47,934 bases of DNA from Gammaproteobacteria bacterium (GTDB lineage: Bacteria > Pseudomonadota > Gammaproteobacteria > Steroidobacterales > Woeseiaceae): positions 1 through 47,934 of the forward strand of contig JAOTUB010000013.1 of NCBI GenBank assembly GCA_029864095.1, written 5' to 3'. The notes under the pieces are model-generated. The model ran no database searches and was not told the origin of the DNA. It worked only from the letters and a program-made list of their open reading frames with translations. Made by a program: the position numbers and the translations under genes. Below, piece by piece: positions 8,786-18,614 of this stretch. Numbering within the stretch: position 1 is the first letter of the stretch; every line of letters begins with the position of its first letter.

Positions 8786-8981
8786 CGTGTCCGGCCCCCC
8801 CGGCCTCTTCCCACGTTACGTGCGGAGGCTCTTGTCAGAACGTCTTTGCATCGAGTCTAGGCCAGTTGTCAAACAGTGTAAAGCAGAGGGCCAGGTTGCG
8901 AATGTAACTTATTGATCCAGATAAAAGAAATGCAGGCCGTTGGTGGCGGCACGCCATAAACATGTTATTCGTGCAAAGTCT

Positions 8982-9716
8982 CTAGCCGACAGCCAGGACA
9001 CTCGAACGGGTTCCAGCAACGAGCCGCTCGGCCCGGCGACTGTAAGTCGTCCAGCGCTGCCAAATTGCTTTTTTGCTTATCTGCAGGTCCCTGATTGCTC
9101 CCCGGTGATCGATAAGCACCGCGACAGCGGCCAGGAACATCGTAATCCGCCAAACAAAAACGAAGACCCAGCATTTCCAGCGTCGGTCTGTCTGGCTATT
9201 GAGAAAACGACAGTGGAAGTCCAAATGGGACTGCTCGTCCGCCACGAGCTCGGTCAGCCAGTCCTTCATCGCTATTTCCGGCAGACGGCTGGCCAGGATG
9301 TGGTAGTAGCAGATGCCGACGACTTCAGCCGCGAGCAGCACGAGTACCTTGAGTCGCAAGCCGATGAGTCTTCGAGAAAAAACGAACAGCCTCGCCGTCC
9401 AGTTCTGCTCGGTCAATTCGCCACCGAGTTCTCGGACACAGAGCGCAAGGATATCGGCATGCCGATTCTCTTCGCGAACAAAAAGCGCCATCGCCTCCGC
9501 GTAATCAGCATCGATTCCCGGAAGTTGGCTGGCACGTGCCTGTTCGATTATCGTACCGCCGCCCGATTCGCCAAGCTGGAAGATCGCAAGTGACTCGGCA
9601 AAAGACCGCGGCAGATCCTTGGATGCCGATGCCCCATCTGGCACCGGCAGCGGCCGCTTGCGGCGGCTCTCGAAAAACTGGCGCCATTCACTCCAAGTCC
9701 GGCCGTGACTCTGCAT
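8982..9716 (-). CDS. Ferritin-like diiron domain protein with hydrophobic helices
   Basis: About 244 residues with a four-helix diiron layout. Counting from the chosen start, the ligands would be Glu50, Glu83-x-x-His86 (EENRH), Glu131 (AAEVVG) and Glu161-x-x-His164 (DEQSH). The third helix region and a C-terminal stretch (VFVFVWRITMFLAAVAVLI) are hydrophobic, so membrane association is likely. An oxygen-dependent iron or redox chemistry is inferred from the ligand set; no specific family function is known to me. The ATG at 9716 has GGAG seven bases ahead, while an ATG at 9731 adds five residues with a poorly spaced site. The gene lies 72 bases after the FHA gene on the same strand. Confidence 0.7.
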   Translation of the reverse strand: MQSHGRTWSEWRQFFESRRKRPLPVPDGASASKDLPRSFAESLAIFQLGESGGGTIIEQARASQLPGIDADYAEAMALFVREENRHADILALCVRELGGELTEQNWTARLFVFSRRLIGLRLKVLVLLAAEVVGICYYHILASRLPEIAMKDWLTELVADEQSHLDFHCRFLNSQTDRRWKCWVFVFVWRITMFLAAVAVLIDHRGAIRDLQISKKAIWQRWTTYSRRAERLVAGTRSSVLAVG

Positions 9717-9788
9717 CCGATTGCTCCGCATCCTGAGGCTGCGGATAGTTTTACGGAAGCGTTCTGGCGTTCCTGAGGCAGTTTTGTG

Positions 9789-10160
9789 TCAAATAATGGC
9801 AGCCGGCAATTGAGTCGCTGTGGCGTGCACGTAGCGCAGCTTGCAATCGCCGATTTCCAGCAGGTCTGCGTGCGTTAGCGCATGCTGTCTGGTTTCAACC
9901 GAGTTAACGAGGAATCCATTAGTGCTTCCAGCATCCTCGATAGTCGCGCTGTCGCCGTCGACTTTGATTCTCGCGTGAATTCGACTGATGTACTTGCTCT
10001 TCAGCCGAATATCACTTCTGCGAGAGGAACCGATTGTGACCTCCGGGACCGATCCGTTTGAGATCGCTACTGTGTCGAGTTTTTCGGACCAGTCAAAGTA
10101 TGCAACGGAACTGACCACCGGGTCCGGTTTCCGGAGCGTGAAAGCCGGCTTGACGTTCAT
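9789..10160 (-). CDS. Small FHA-domain protein
   Basis: A 123-residue protein that is almost only an FHA domain. GSSRRSDI, SRIHARI and GSTNGFLVN (residues about 45-85) are the loops that hold phosphothreonine peptides. A short N-terminal part (TLRKPDPVVSSVAYFDW) and a C-terminal tail are unassigned. The ATG at 10160 is the codon directly after the TAG stop of the M16 peptidase gene, in the same frame. The two are therefore probably translated by re-initiation, and stop readthrough would give a fused product. No strong Shine-Dalgarno is seen; GGAT lies a few bases ahead. Confidence 0.85.
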   Translation of the reverse strand: MNVKPAFTLRKPDPVVSSVAYFDWSEKLDTVAISNGSVPEVTIGSSRRSDIRLKSKYISRIHARIKVDGDSATIEDAGSTNGFLVNSVETRQHALTHADLLEIGDCKLRYVHATATQLPAAII

Positions 10161-13055
10161 CTATCCAGCCGAAACCTCGCGGCCGGTGGCATCCAACTCG
10201 ACGATTTCGTAACCGAGATCCTGTAGCTGCGGCAGTATTACCGCTTTGTCACCGACAACAACGATAATCATGTCGTCCATTGTCAGGTGCTTACTCGCCA
10301 GCTGATTCAATTCCGCCTGCCCGATTCCGGCGAGAATTTCGTTCTGTACATCGACGAAATCTTCGTCAAGGTCGTACATGAGAATTTGCGACAGGAAACC
10401 GAGTTTCTGTGCGGGCGTCTCATAGCTACGTGCGTCTCTCTGGCCAATCGCTTTGCGCGTAAAGGCAAGTTCGGATGCGCTGATGCCCGATTCCGCGTAT
10501 TTGCGTATTTCGTTCTCGAACTGGACGATACTATCGGCCGTGCTGTCAGTGCGCACCGCTGCCTGTGCCGTATAGGTTCCATAGTCCTTTTGCCCATTGA
10601 ACCCCGAGTACGCGCCGTAGGAATAGCCCTTGTCTTCGCGCAAATTAAGATTGATGCGGCTGTTAAACGCGCCGCCTAGTGAGAAATTCATCAAATACGC
10701 GCGGTAATACTCGCCTGTTGCATCGTAGTTTAGCGACCGCTTGCCAATGCGAATCTCTGACTGTGCCGCTCCGGGTTTATCCACGAGGTAGATCCTGGTC
10801 GCATCGAGTTCAGGAAAATCATTGAGCGACACTTCGGCAACATCCGGTCCCCGCCACCGCCCAAATACTGCGAGCTTGTCGACGAGCGCCGCCTGCGGTT
10901 GGTCACTGACTGCAACGATGCTGCTGATTTTCGGCGAGAATTGTTCGGTGTAGAACGCTTTGACATCGTCCAGCGTCAACGCATTCACTGTTTCCTCAGT
11001 GCCGATGTTCAGGTAGGAAATGCTGTTGTTCTTGCCAAACAACAGCAACTGGTAGATTGTTGCAGCAATTGTCGCCGGCTGAGTCTTACTCTGTCGTATG
11101 GCCTGCAGTGTCTGGTCTTTTACGCGCGAGAAATCATCCGCATCGAACGCCGGCTTTAGCAGGCGCTCGGCAGCGATGTCCAAAGTTGCGTCCAAACTCT
11201 GGCTGAGCGTACGAATTGTAAGTATCGTGTCGTTGTTGTCCGCGCCAAACCGCACAGACGCCCCGAGTTTCTGTAACTCGTTGCTCAGTTCCTCGTTCGT
11301 CCGTTCGGTCGTGGACTCGTTGAGCATCGCTGCCGTGAGCGCAGCAAGACCAAGTTTGTCGAGCGGCTCGTTTCGCTGGCCAGCCTCCATGCGCAACTGG
11401 ATTGCGACCGTCGGCGTTTCAGCATTCATTGCGCCAAGTACCTCGACGCCATTGTCGAGTTTTGCTCGCCAGATATCGGGGACGATGATGCTGGGATTAT
11501 CGCCGGCGGGAGGCACGACGCTCCGATCGAAGTCGTCTACTGCCCTACGGTACGCCAACTCCTCATCGCCGATTGATACGTAGTCAGGCAATTTGCGCGC
11601 GTAGCGCATCCACGTATCTTCATGCGCGATCTGGGAAGACATACCGGGCGGAACGATGCTCATAACTACCGCCGGCCTGTCCTTTATATACTGACGATAT
11701 ACACGCATTACGTCTTCGTTGGTGACGTTTTCGTAACGCGCTATATCCCTGGCGGTGAAATTCGGCGCACCCGTGTAGGTCTCGTACATCGCCAACTGAG
11801 TGACTTTTCCCGCAACGCTTTCGAGGTTATAGACCATACCCGAGACGATGCTCATTTTGACGCGTGCAAGATCGTCCTCGAAGACGCCGCGCTGCTCGAA
11901 CTCGGCCAGTGAATCCCTTGCGATCTTCTTGAGGTCAGCCAGCGTTTTGCCGGAAGCCGGGTTCGGTAACGCAAAGATTGTAAATGTACACGAGAGCTCC
12001 AGGCAGCCGTGCCCCGCGCTTGCCTGAACGGCCAGGCCATTCTTAACCATGTTCTTGTACAGCAGCGACGTTTCGCCCTGGCCAAGGATGAACATCAGGA
12101 CATCGAGAGGCGCCTCGTCCGCGTGATACAGATGCACAGTCGGAAACGCCATATAAAGAAGTGGCAGCGCAACCTCATCCTCCATCGACAGATAACGGTC
12201 ATTGTCGAGAGTAACGACCGGCTTTTCGGGGTCGGCGACTTCCGGACCACGGGGAATGGGTCCGAAATACTTCTTGATCCAGGTAAGGGCCTGCGCCTCG
12301 TCGTACCGTCCGCCAATTGTCAACGTCGCGTTGTTGGGCCCATACCAGCGCAGGAAAAACGCTTTCAGATCATTCACATTGACCCGGTTTAAATCCTCGA
12401 TGTAGCCAATCGTCTGCCAGGAGTACGGGTGCCCTTCCGGGTACAGCGCTTCATTGACGCGCTCCGTCAACTGACCATAGGGTTGATTGTCGACACGCTG
12501 CCCGCGCTCGTTCTTGACGGTCTCGCGCTGTACCTCGAATTTCTCCTGCGTTACCGCGTCGAGTAGAAAGCCCATCCGGTCAGCTTCGAGCCAGAGCATC
12601 TTCTCCAGCTGGTTTGCCGGTACGGTTTGAAAATAGTTCGTGCGGTCCGTATTCGTGGTGCCATTCAGCGTGCCGCCAGCTTCCGAGACAATCTTGAAGT
12701 GCTGCTCATCACCGACATTTTCGGAGCCCTGAAACATCATGTGTTCAAAGAAGTGTGCGAATCCGGACTTGCCAACCTCCTCGCGGCCTGAGCCGACATG
12801 GTAAGTAACGTCGACATGCACGAGCGGATCGGACAGGTCTTCATGCAGGATGACCGTCAACCCGTTCTCGAGCTGATACTTCCTGTACGGAATGACGATG
12901 CCGTTCCTGTCGGCGCTCTCGACAGTCTCGAGCAAGGTGATGCCATCCGGCAGCACAGTGGCGTCAACCGCCGTATAGCGGTGATCTGCAGTCTGGCAGC
13001 CTGCTAGCGCCAGCAGGAGGCCGGCGATCCAGGCGGATACTTTAATCTTTTGCAT
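10161..13055 (-). CDS. M16 (pitrilysin-family) zinc peptidase lipoprotein
   Basis: A 964-residue protein with a lipoprotein signal (LLLALAGC, Cys near residue 20) and two M16 halves. The first half has the inverted zinc motif HFFEH within GFAHFFEHMMFQGSENV (about residue 105), and the distal Glu in the RVNEALYPEGHPYSW region about 75 residues later. The second half, after residue 520, lacks the zinc motif, as usual for the substrate-clamping half. Family members degrade short or unfolded peptides; the lipoprotein signal places this one in the envelope. It heads a minus-strand run with the FHA protein in immediate frame after it. The long upstream neighbour is a PQQ-dehydrogenase relic on the same strand. 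Confidence 0.93.
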   Translation of the reverse strand: MQKIKVSAWIAGLLLALAGCQTADHRYTAVDATVLPDGITLLETVESADRNGIVIPYRKYQLENGLTVILHEDLSDPLVHVDVTYHVGSGREEVGKSGFAHFFEHMMFQGSENVGDEQHFKIVSEAGGTLNGTTNTDRTNYFQTVPANQLEKMLWLEADRMGFLLDAVTQEKFEVQRETVKNERGQRVDNQPYGQLTERVNEALYPEGHPYSWQTIGYIEDLNRVNVNDLKAFFLRWYGPNNATLTIGGRYDEAQALTWIKKYFGPIPRGPEVADPEKPVVTLDNDRYLSMEDEVALPLLYMAFPTVHLYHADEAPLDVLMFILGQGETSLLYKNMVKNGLAVQASAGHGCLELSCTFTIFALPNPASGKTLADLKKIARDSLAEFEQRGVFEDDLARVKMSIVSGMVYNLESVAGKVTQLAMYETYTGAPNFTARDIARYENVTNEDVMRVYRQYIKDRPAVVMSIVPPGMSSQIAHEDTWMRYARKLPDYVSIGDEELAYRRAVDDFDRSVVPPAGDNPSIIVPDIWRAKLDNGVEVLGAMNAETPTVAIQLRMEAGQRNEPLDKLGLAALTAAMLNESTTERTNEELSNELQKLGASVRFGADNNDTILTIRTLSQSLDATLDIAAERLLKPAFDADDFSRVKDQTLQAIRQSKTQPATIAATIYQLLLFGKNNSISYLNIGTEETVNALTLDDVKAFYTEQFSPKISSIVAVSDQPQAALVDKLAVFGRWRGPDVAEVSLNDFPELDATRIYLVDKPGAAQSEIRIGKRSLNYDATGEYYRAYLMNFSLGGAFNSRINLNLREDKGYSYGAYSGFNGQKDYGTYTAQAAVRTDSTADSIVQFENEIRKYAESGISASELAFTRKAIGQRDARSYETPAQKLGFLSQILMYDLDEDFVDVQNEILAGIGQAELNQLASKHLTMDDMIIVVVGDKAVILPQLQDLGYEIVELDATGREVSAG

Positions 13056-13077
13056 GTTGCGGTCCTGCGATGATGGT

Positions 13078-13789
13078 TAGCGTAACAGCACCGGCCTACT
13101 GACCCGCGCTATGCCCTGCCCGGCCTGAGGTTCGAAGGCAATTCGGGAGCGTTCGATCACGAAGGCATGCACCGCGTCGTTGTCGGCCTTGGAGAATATC
13201 TGGCCGAAACCGGGCATGCCGTTGTCCTGCAGCATGCCGCCAAGAACGGTAGCGATTCGCTGCCACCAGGGTTGAAGGTAAGAATACGGCTGTGGTTCTT
13301 CATGCCCAGCGATGCGGTGCCCTCGCCGCCAAGCAACGCCATGATCGTTCCCCAGCCGGCGACGACCGCGATGTGTTGCTGGTCATTGACGCTGTCGCTG
13401 ATCGGCGCCGCTGCTATTCCCGTTTGCGCAGGGAACTGCCAGACGCGTTCCCCGCTACCCGCGCCATAGGCGGCAAACTCACCGATCAGGCTGCCCTGGA
13501 ATACGAGGTCTCCGGCAGTCGCGAGTTCGCCGACGTTGTCGCGATTAATTTCATCGAGCGGACTGAAGCGCTGTTCATCGTAGGTCCGCCCGTGCGACAG
13601 CCAGTTTCCGGCCTCGGCGTTGGCACCGTCGATGCGCTCCCGTGTTACCGCGGTGACGGCTGGTCCGGGCGCAGATGTGGGCGGGGCGGTGGATCCTTCG
13701 ACCCCCATACCGGAGTCGTCTTTATCGTTGCCGCAGGCGCTCAGAGTGAGCGCAAGAAACGTGATAAATGTCAGTATATTCCTGGTCAT
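13078..13789 (-). pseudogene. Relic of PQQ-dependent (quinohaemoprotein) alcohol dehydrogenase
   Basis: A continuous frame of 210 codons (13789 to 13157) holds the N-terminus: lipoprotein-like leader LTLSACGND, then NWLSHGRTYDEQRFSPLDEIN. It then jumps directly to TAGDLVFQGSLIGEFAAYGAGSG, VWQFPAQTGIAAAP and VVAGWGTIMALLGGE, which in an intact enzyme lie several hundred residues later. A frameshift follows, and the true C-terminus continues in another frame to a TAA at 13078: LGGMLQDNGMPGFGQIFSKAD and AVHAFVIERS. Most of the eight-bladed propeller, the PQQ-site residues and the CxxCH haem motif are missing. Intact enzymes run to about 700 residues. It is a non-functional remnant. Confidence 0.85.
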
Positions 13790-13804
13790 TCCTATCCCCG
13801 ATTG

Positions 13805-13835
13805 TTGACTGGTCCCTTTGGCCGGCGTTTAATAC
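13805..13835 (+). promoter_or_regulatory. Possible sigma70 promoter for TonB receptor gene
   Basis: TTGACT at 13805-13810 is followed 18-19 bases later by TTAATA/TAATAC (13829-13835), about 50 bases ahead of the receptor start. The spacing is slightly long, so this is a weak prediction by eye. Confidence 0.35.
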
Positions 13836-13881
13836 AGAACATTGCATTTAATAAGAATATTGCTTTTATAGGGGGAGCATT

Positions 13882-16368
13882 ATGCAAACTAGCCAGCCGC
13901 GCAAGCTTTCGGCACTTGCCGCCATCGCCATCGCCTCATCGCCCGTTGCGGTGGCGCAGGGTCAGGAAGACGGCCCACGCGTTCTCGACGAGATCACTGT
14001 TACTGCCGCCTATCGTGAGCAGGGCCTGCAGGACGTCCCGGTCTCGATCTCGGCCGTCACCGGCGACATCATGACGGCTTCGGCACTTCAGAAGGCTGAA
14101 GACATACAGTTTCTCGTGCCGAATTTCACGCTGACTGAGACCGGTATCGGCACGAACGCGTTCATTCGCGGCATCGGCTCTGGTATCAACCAGGCCTTCG
14201 AGCAATCGGTTGGCACGTACGTCGATGGCGTCTATTTTGGGCGCGCACAGCAGTGGCGCGCGCCGTTCCTCGATATCGAGCGGGTCGAAGTGCTCAGGGG
14301 CCCGCAGTCGATTCTGTTTGGTAAGAACTCGGTTGCCGGCGCCCTTAACATCACCTCGGCTAAACCCACACAGGAATTCGAAGGCAGCGTTCTTGTTTCA
14401 TGGGAATTCGAGGACAACGAGTCCATCCTGGAAGGCATGATATCCGGACCGATATCTGACCGCGTACGCTATCGTGTCGCCGCGCGGTCGCGCAATCTCG
14501 ACGGCCACATGTACAACCTGACGACAGAGGAAGACGAACCACTGCGTGAGGACTGGGCGGTGCGTGGCACCCTCGAGTTCGATGTTTCGGATGCGCTCAC
14601 CGCGACACTCAAAGCCGAAGTCGGCGAGTTCGAAGTCACGGGCCGGCACATCGAGATCATTAATGAACAGCCTGCGATTCCACCCTCTGGCTTCGCCGGG
14701 CTGCCGTACCACCGGATTCTGCAGACTCTGCAACAGCTGTCGGGTGGTTCTCCCGACCCGGACCTTGCCAATGTGGTTCAGGATGAGGTGCGCACATCGA
14801 ATGGCGACTTCAGCAATAACGAATCGGAGAACTTCGTCCTGACACTGGACTGGGCGCTTGGCGATTACGACCTCAAGTCGATCACTGCGTATTCCAACTT
14901 CGAATACGACGAGTTCTGCGACTGCGACTTTACCGGTGCCGAGGTATTCGGGGCTGCTCTTCAGGAACAGTACGAACAGATAAGCCAGGAGTTTCGACTA
15001 TCGTCGCCGCTCGGTAGCAGCTTCGATTACATCGCCGGCCTCTATTACCAGACCAGCGAGCACGACTTCGCGGACCAGATCATCGTGTCGCCGACATCCT
15101 TGCTGATCACGGCCGTCAACCTCCAATCCACAGGCACCCCCACCGCGGGTGCCGGAAATCTCGTCGCCAACACATTTGCGAACCGTATCGCTACCGTGGA
15201 CAACGACGTACTCTCGGCGTTTGCGCAAGTCAACTGGCACCTCAATGACGCCTTCACGCTGCAGGCTGGCGGGAGAATCACAAACGATCAGCGCGATGGG
15301 TTCCGCAGCTTGACTATCCTGGGCGGCGATGGCGGGCCGCTGCCGGCTGCACAGCTTGGCGCACCGCTTGTGTACGCGAGTGCGTTCGAGATCACGTCTA
15401 CAAACCTCAATACGCTGGCCCTGGCACCGGACCCGACAGGCGCACAAGCAAGGGGCCTGATTGCTGCATTCGGCGATCTGCCCGTCGAAGGATCCCGCGA
15501 CAAGACGAAGTTTTCGCCTGAGGTCAAACTCATTTGGGACGCCAACGATGACGCGTTGTTTTACCTGAGCTGGTCAAAGGGCTTCAAGTCCGGCAGCTTC
15601 GATTTTCGCGCCAACAACAGAAGTTTCTATCCCGACATGGCAAGCTCTTTCGAGTTCGAAGACGAAGAAGCAACCAACACCGAACTTGGCACAAAGCTCA
15701 CGTTGGCCGGTGGCGCATTTGAACTGAACGGCGCGCTGTTCTTTACCAAATTCGATAATCTGCAAATATCCATCTTCGACGGGCGCCTCGGGTTCAACGT
15801 GGGTAACGCCGCGTCGGCGGAGGTCTTTGGTGCCGAAATGGATATGCGCTGGGCGGCCAGTGATTATCTAACGGTCACCGGCGGTTTGGCCTACACGGAC
15901 TTCGAGTTTACGGACTTCGAGAACGGCCAGTGCTATTTCGGGGCAACACCAGACGTCGACCTGGATGGCAACGGAACGCCGGAGCTTTGCAGCTACACGG
16001 GCAACTCGAACCAGCTGGTATCCGACCTCCAGGGCAATTTTTCATTCGACATCCGCGTTCCTGTCGGACGTGATCTGGAATTGCACACGAGGTTCGATAT
16101 CTTCTATACCGATGACTACGATGCGTCATCGACTTTTGATCCGAAGCTGGTCCAGGACGCTTACACGATGCTCAACGCACGTGTCGCCCTGGGCGCAGAA
16201 GACGGCAAATGGGAAGTTGCGCTGCTGGCGAAGAACCTGACCGACGAGAAGATCCTGACGTTCGGCGGCGATACGCCGCTCGCCACGACGACGTTTTTCG
16301 CGCAGTCAAATTACGCATTTTACTCGACCGGCGAGCAGCTCAGCCTGCAGGCGCGAGTGCGCTTCTAG
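13882..16368 (+). CDS. TonB-dependent outer-membrane receptor
   Basis: An 828-residue receptor. A signal peptide ends near AVAQGQ. The TonB box-like stretch LDEITVTA lies near residue 35. The plug domain covers about 50-165 (DVPVSISAVTG, FIRGIGSG, VEVLRGPQSILFGKNSVAGALN), and a 22-strand barrel ends in LQARVRF with terminal Phe. The start is supported by AGGGGGAGCATT. Family members import siderophores, sugars or aromatic/steroid-type compounds with TonB energy; the ligand is unknown. It converges on the iorAB pair, and the two stop codons overlap in CTAG. Confidence 0.93.
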   Translation: MQTSQPRKLSALAAIAIASSPVAVAQGQEDGPRVLDEITVTAAYREQGLQDVPVSISAVTGDIMTASALQKAEDIQFLVPNFTLTETGIGTNAFIRGIGSGINQAFEQSVGTYVDGVYFGRAQQWRAPFLDIERVEVLRGPQSILFGKNSVAGALNITSAKPTQEFEGSVLVSWEFEDNESILEGMISGPISDRVRYRVAARSRNLDGHMYNLTTEEDEPLREDWAVRGTLEFDVSDALTATLKAEVGEFEVTGRHIEIINEQPAIPPSGFAGLPYHRILQTLQQLSGGSPDPDLANVVQDEVRTSNGDFSNNESENFVLTLDWALGDYDLKSITAYSNFEYDEFCDCDFTGAEVFGAALQEQYEQISQEFRLSSPLGSSFDYIAGLYYQTSEHDFADQIIVSPTSLLITAVNLQSTGTPTAGAGNLVANTFANRIATVDNDVLSAFAQVNWHLNDAFTLQAGGRITNDQRDGFRSLTILGGDGGPLPAAQLGAPLVYASAFEITSTNLNTLALAPDPTGAQARGLIAAFGDLPVEGSRDKTKFSPEVKLIWDANDDALFYLSWSKGFKSGSFDFRANNRSFYPDMASSFEFEDEEATNTELGTKLTLAGGAFELNGALFFTKFDNLQISIFDGRLGFNVGNAASAEVFGAEMDMRWAASDYLTVTGGLAYTDFEFTDFENGQCYFGATPDVDLDGNGTPELCSYTGNSNQLVSDLQGNFSFDIRVPVGRDLELHTRFDIFYTDDYDASSTFDPKLVQDAYTMLNARVALGAEDGKWEVALLAKNLTDEKILTFGGDTPLATTTFFAQSNYAFYSTGEQLSLQARVRF

Positions 16369-18614
16369 GCCAGGCCGGCGTTTCTTAACGGCAACTCGCG
16401 GACCCGGTTTCCGGTCGCTGCGAAATACGCGTTGACGATCGCAGGAGCTACTGGCGGCACGCCAGGTTCGCCGACGCCCCCCGGCGGTGCGTCAACGTCC
16501 ATGATATGGACGTTGATCGCCGCCGGCGCCTCGTTCATACGCACAACCGGATAGCTGTCGTAGTTTCCTTCTACTACAGCGCCCCCTTTCGCCGTGATCT
16601 CGCCATGCAAAGCGAGACTCATGCCGAAAATGCCGGCGCCTTCCATCTGTGCTTTGACGCGATCCGGGTTAATGACGGTGCCCGCATCAATCGCGGTCCA
16701 TAGTTCGTGCACAACAAGTTTGCCCGCGTCGCTGACGCTGACCTCGGCCACGGTGCCAACCGTAGTCAGGAACGAGCGATGCACGGCGATACCGAGTCCG
16801 TGACCCGGCGGCAATTCCCTGCCCCAGCCCGCCATGTCGGCGACTTCCTCGACTACAGCGGCGATTCGACCCGTGTCGATCGGATGCGTATCGAGGCCCT
16901 GGCCGTAGTTGCCGTATTCTGCACCCTCCGCAGTCGGATCAACGTGCCTGGGAGGACCCAGCAGCCTCAGCAGATAATCTTTGGGATCGGCGCCCGCCAG
17001 ATACGCAAGCTCATCGACAAAACTGCAGTTCGCGAACGCGTGATACACGTTGCACACCGAGCGCAGCCAGCCTATTCGCAGGTGCGCTGTCGCGTCACCC
17101 GCCTCGAGGCGCATATTCGGGATGGCGTATGGGTTGTCGACAAAACCGAGCCCGAGTTCTCCAGCGCTCGGCCCGGTCGCAGTGGCGTCGAAGGTCGATC
17201 CGATCGAAGGGAACGCCGTGCAGTGCCGCCAAGCCGTCGTGTTGCCGTCGGCGTCGAGTCCGGCCTTGATGCACTGTGCGCTCACGGAGTGTAAATAGCC
17301 GTGGCGAATGTCATCCTCGCGCGTCCAGGTCACTTTGACCGGGTGTCCTGCCTCTTTGGCGAGCCATGCAGCCTCTGCAATGAAATCCGGTTTCGATTTG
17401 CGGCCGAATGCACCACCGAGCAATGTCACGTTCACTTTGACCTTGCTTTTGTCAATGCCCAAAACGCCGGCAACTGTCTGCTGTGCGCTCTGCGGATCCT
17501 GTGTGCAGGCCCACACCTCGCAACCGCCATCGTCTGTCATTCTCGCGGCAGCGGCCGGAGGCTCCATCGGGGCTTGCGACAGGTGTGGCGCGAAATATTC
17601 AGCCTCGTGAATCGTTGCCGCATCGCCGAAGGCTACTTCGACATCGCCTCGATTCAGCACGCTGCGACCAGCGTCGCGCGAAGTCTGCATTAGTTTTTCG
17701 CGGTAACTGGCCGAATCATATTCGGCATTGGCGCCGTAGTCCCATTCGATATCGAGCGCCTCACGCCCTTGCTGTGCCGCCCAGGTGTTCTCGGCCAGAA
17801 CTGCTACACCGCCCAGCGGATTGAAAAGCGGCGGTGACGTCGCATCGGGGAGTTGCAGAACCGCCGTCACGCCCGCGATGGACTTCGTTGCCGTGTCGTC
17901 GAGCGACTTTACGGTACCGCCGACAGCCGGGCAGCGCTCAATTGATGCGTAGAGCATATCGGGTAGCACCGTATCGATGCCGTAATTCGCCTGACCGGTA
18001 GTCATTGCGAATCCATCAATAATGTCCATCGACTTCCCGATGTAGCGATACTCATCCGGCGACTTGAACGAAACGTCTTCGGGTACATCCATATCTGCCG
18101 CAGCAGAAACTAGGTCACCGAAGCCGGCAGACTTGCCACTGGCAGCGTGATGAATGGCGTGCTCGCGTGCCACACAGTCGGCGGCCGGCACGCCCCAGGT
18201 CGCCGCGGCGGCAGCGATGAGCATTTCCCGTGCGCTCGCGCCGGCGGTTCGTAGCAAGTCGAATTGCTGACGGATGCTCGTCGAGCCGTCTGTGTTCTGA
18301 TCGCCGTATTTTTCATCGCCGAGCGCCTGAATCAGTTTGATTCGGTCCCAGTTGGCTTCCATCTCATCGGCAATGATCTGCGGCAGACAGGTGCGAATAC
18401 CCTGACCCATCTCGGAGCGATGACAATAGATCTCGACGACACCGTCATCGCGAACGTTGACGTAAACGTTCGGCGCGACGACCGAGGCATCAGCCGCATC
18501 TTCTCTGCCCGGCTGGCATGCCGAGGTCAGCGTCAGCGCCAGCACGAGTCCACCGCCTGCTTTGCCGGTACGTTGCAGGAATTCACGTCGACTGAGTTGC
18601 TCGATACGGCTCAT
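16365..18614 (-). CDS. iorB: Molybdopterin large subunit, isoquinoline 1-oxidoreductase beta-like
   Basis: About 749 residues of the xanthine dehydrogenase superfamily. The N-terminus has a twin-arginine signal (RREFLQRTG) ending with LTSAC. The Mo-cofactor domains follow, with GQGIRT near residue 70, [13 protein letters not shown] in the middle, and the catalytic Glu in [10 protein letters not shown] near the end. Together with IorA it should hydroxylate N-heterocycles or oxidise aldehydes in the periplasm and pass electrons to a c-type cytochrome; the substrate is not determinable. The start at 18614 is chosen because its ATG overlaps the iorA stop as ATGA; the frame is open 19 codons further upstream but lacks support. 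Confidence 0.88.
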   Translation of the reverse strand: MSRIEQLSRREFLQRTGKAGGGLVLALTLTSACQPGREDAADASVVAPNVYVNVRDDGVVEIYCHRSEMGQGIRTCLPQIIADEMEANWDRIKLIQALGDEKYGDQNTDGSTSIRQQFDLLRTAGASAREMLIAAAAATWGVPAADCVAREHAIHHAASGKSAGFGDLVSAAADMDVPEDVSFKSPDEYRYIGKSMDIIDGFAMTTGQANYGIDTVLPDMLYASIERCPAVGGTVKSLDDTATKSIAGVTAVLQLPDATSPPLFNPLGGVAVLAENTWAAQQGREALDIEWDYGANAEYDSASYREKLMQTSRDAGRSVLNRGDVEVAFGDAATIHEAEYFAPHLSQAPMEPPAAAARMTDDGGCEVWACTQDPQSAQQTVAGVLGIDKSKVKVNVTLLGGAFGRKSKPDFIAEAAWLAKEAGHPVKVTWTREDDIRHGYLHSVSAQCIKAGLDADGNTTAWRHCTAFPSIGSTFDATATGPSAGELGLGFVDNPYAIPNMRLEAGDATAHLRIGWLRSVCNVYHAFANCSFVDELAYLAGADPKDYLLRLLGPPRHVDPTAEGAEYGNYGQGLDTHPIDTGRIAAVVEEVADMAGWGRELPPGHGLGIAVHRSFLTTVGTVAEVSVSDAGKLVVHELWTAIDAGTVINPDRVKAQMEGAGIFGMSLALHGEITAKGGAVVEGNYDSYPVVRMNEAPAAINVHIMDVDAPPGGVGEPGVPPVAPAIVNAYFAATGNRVRELPLRNAGLA

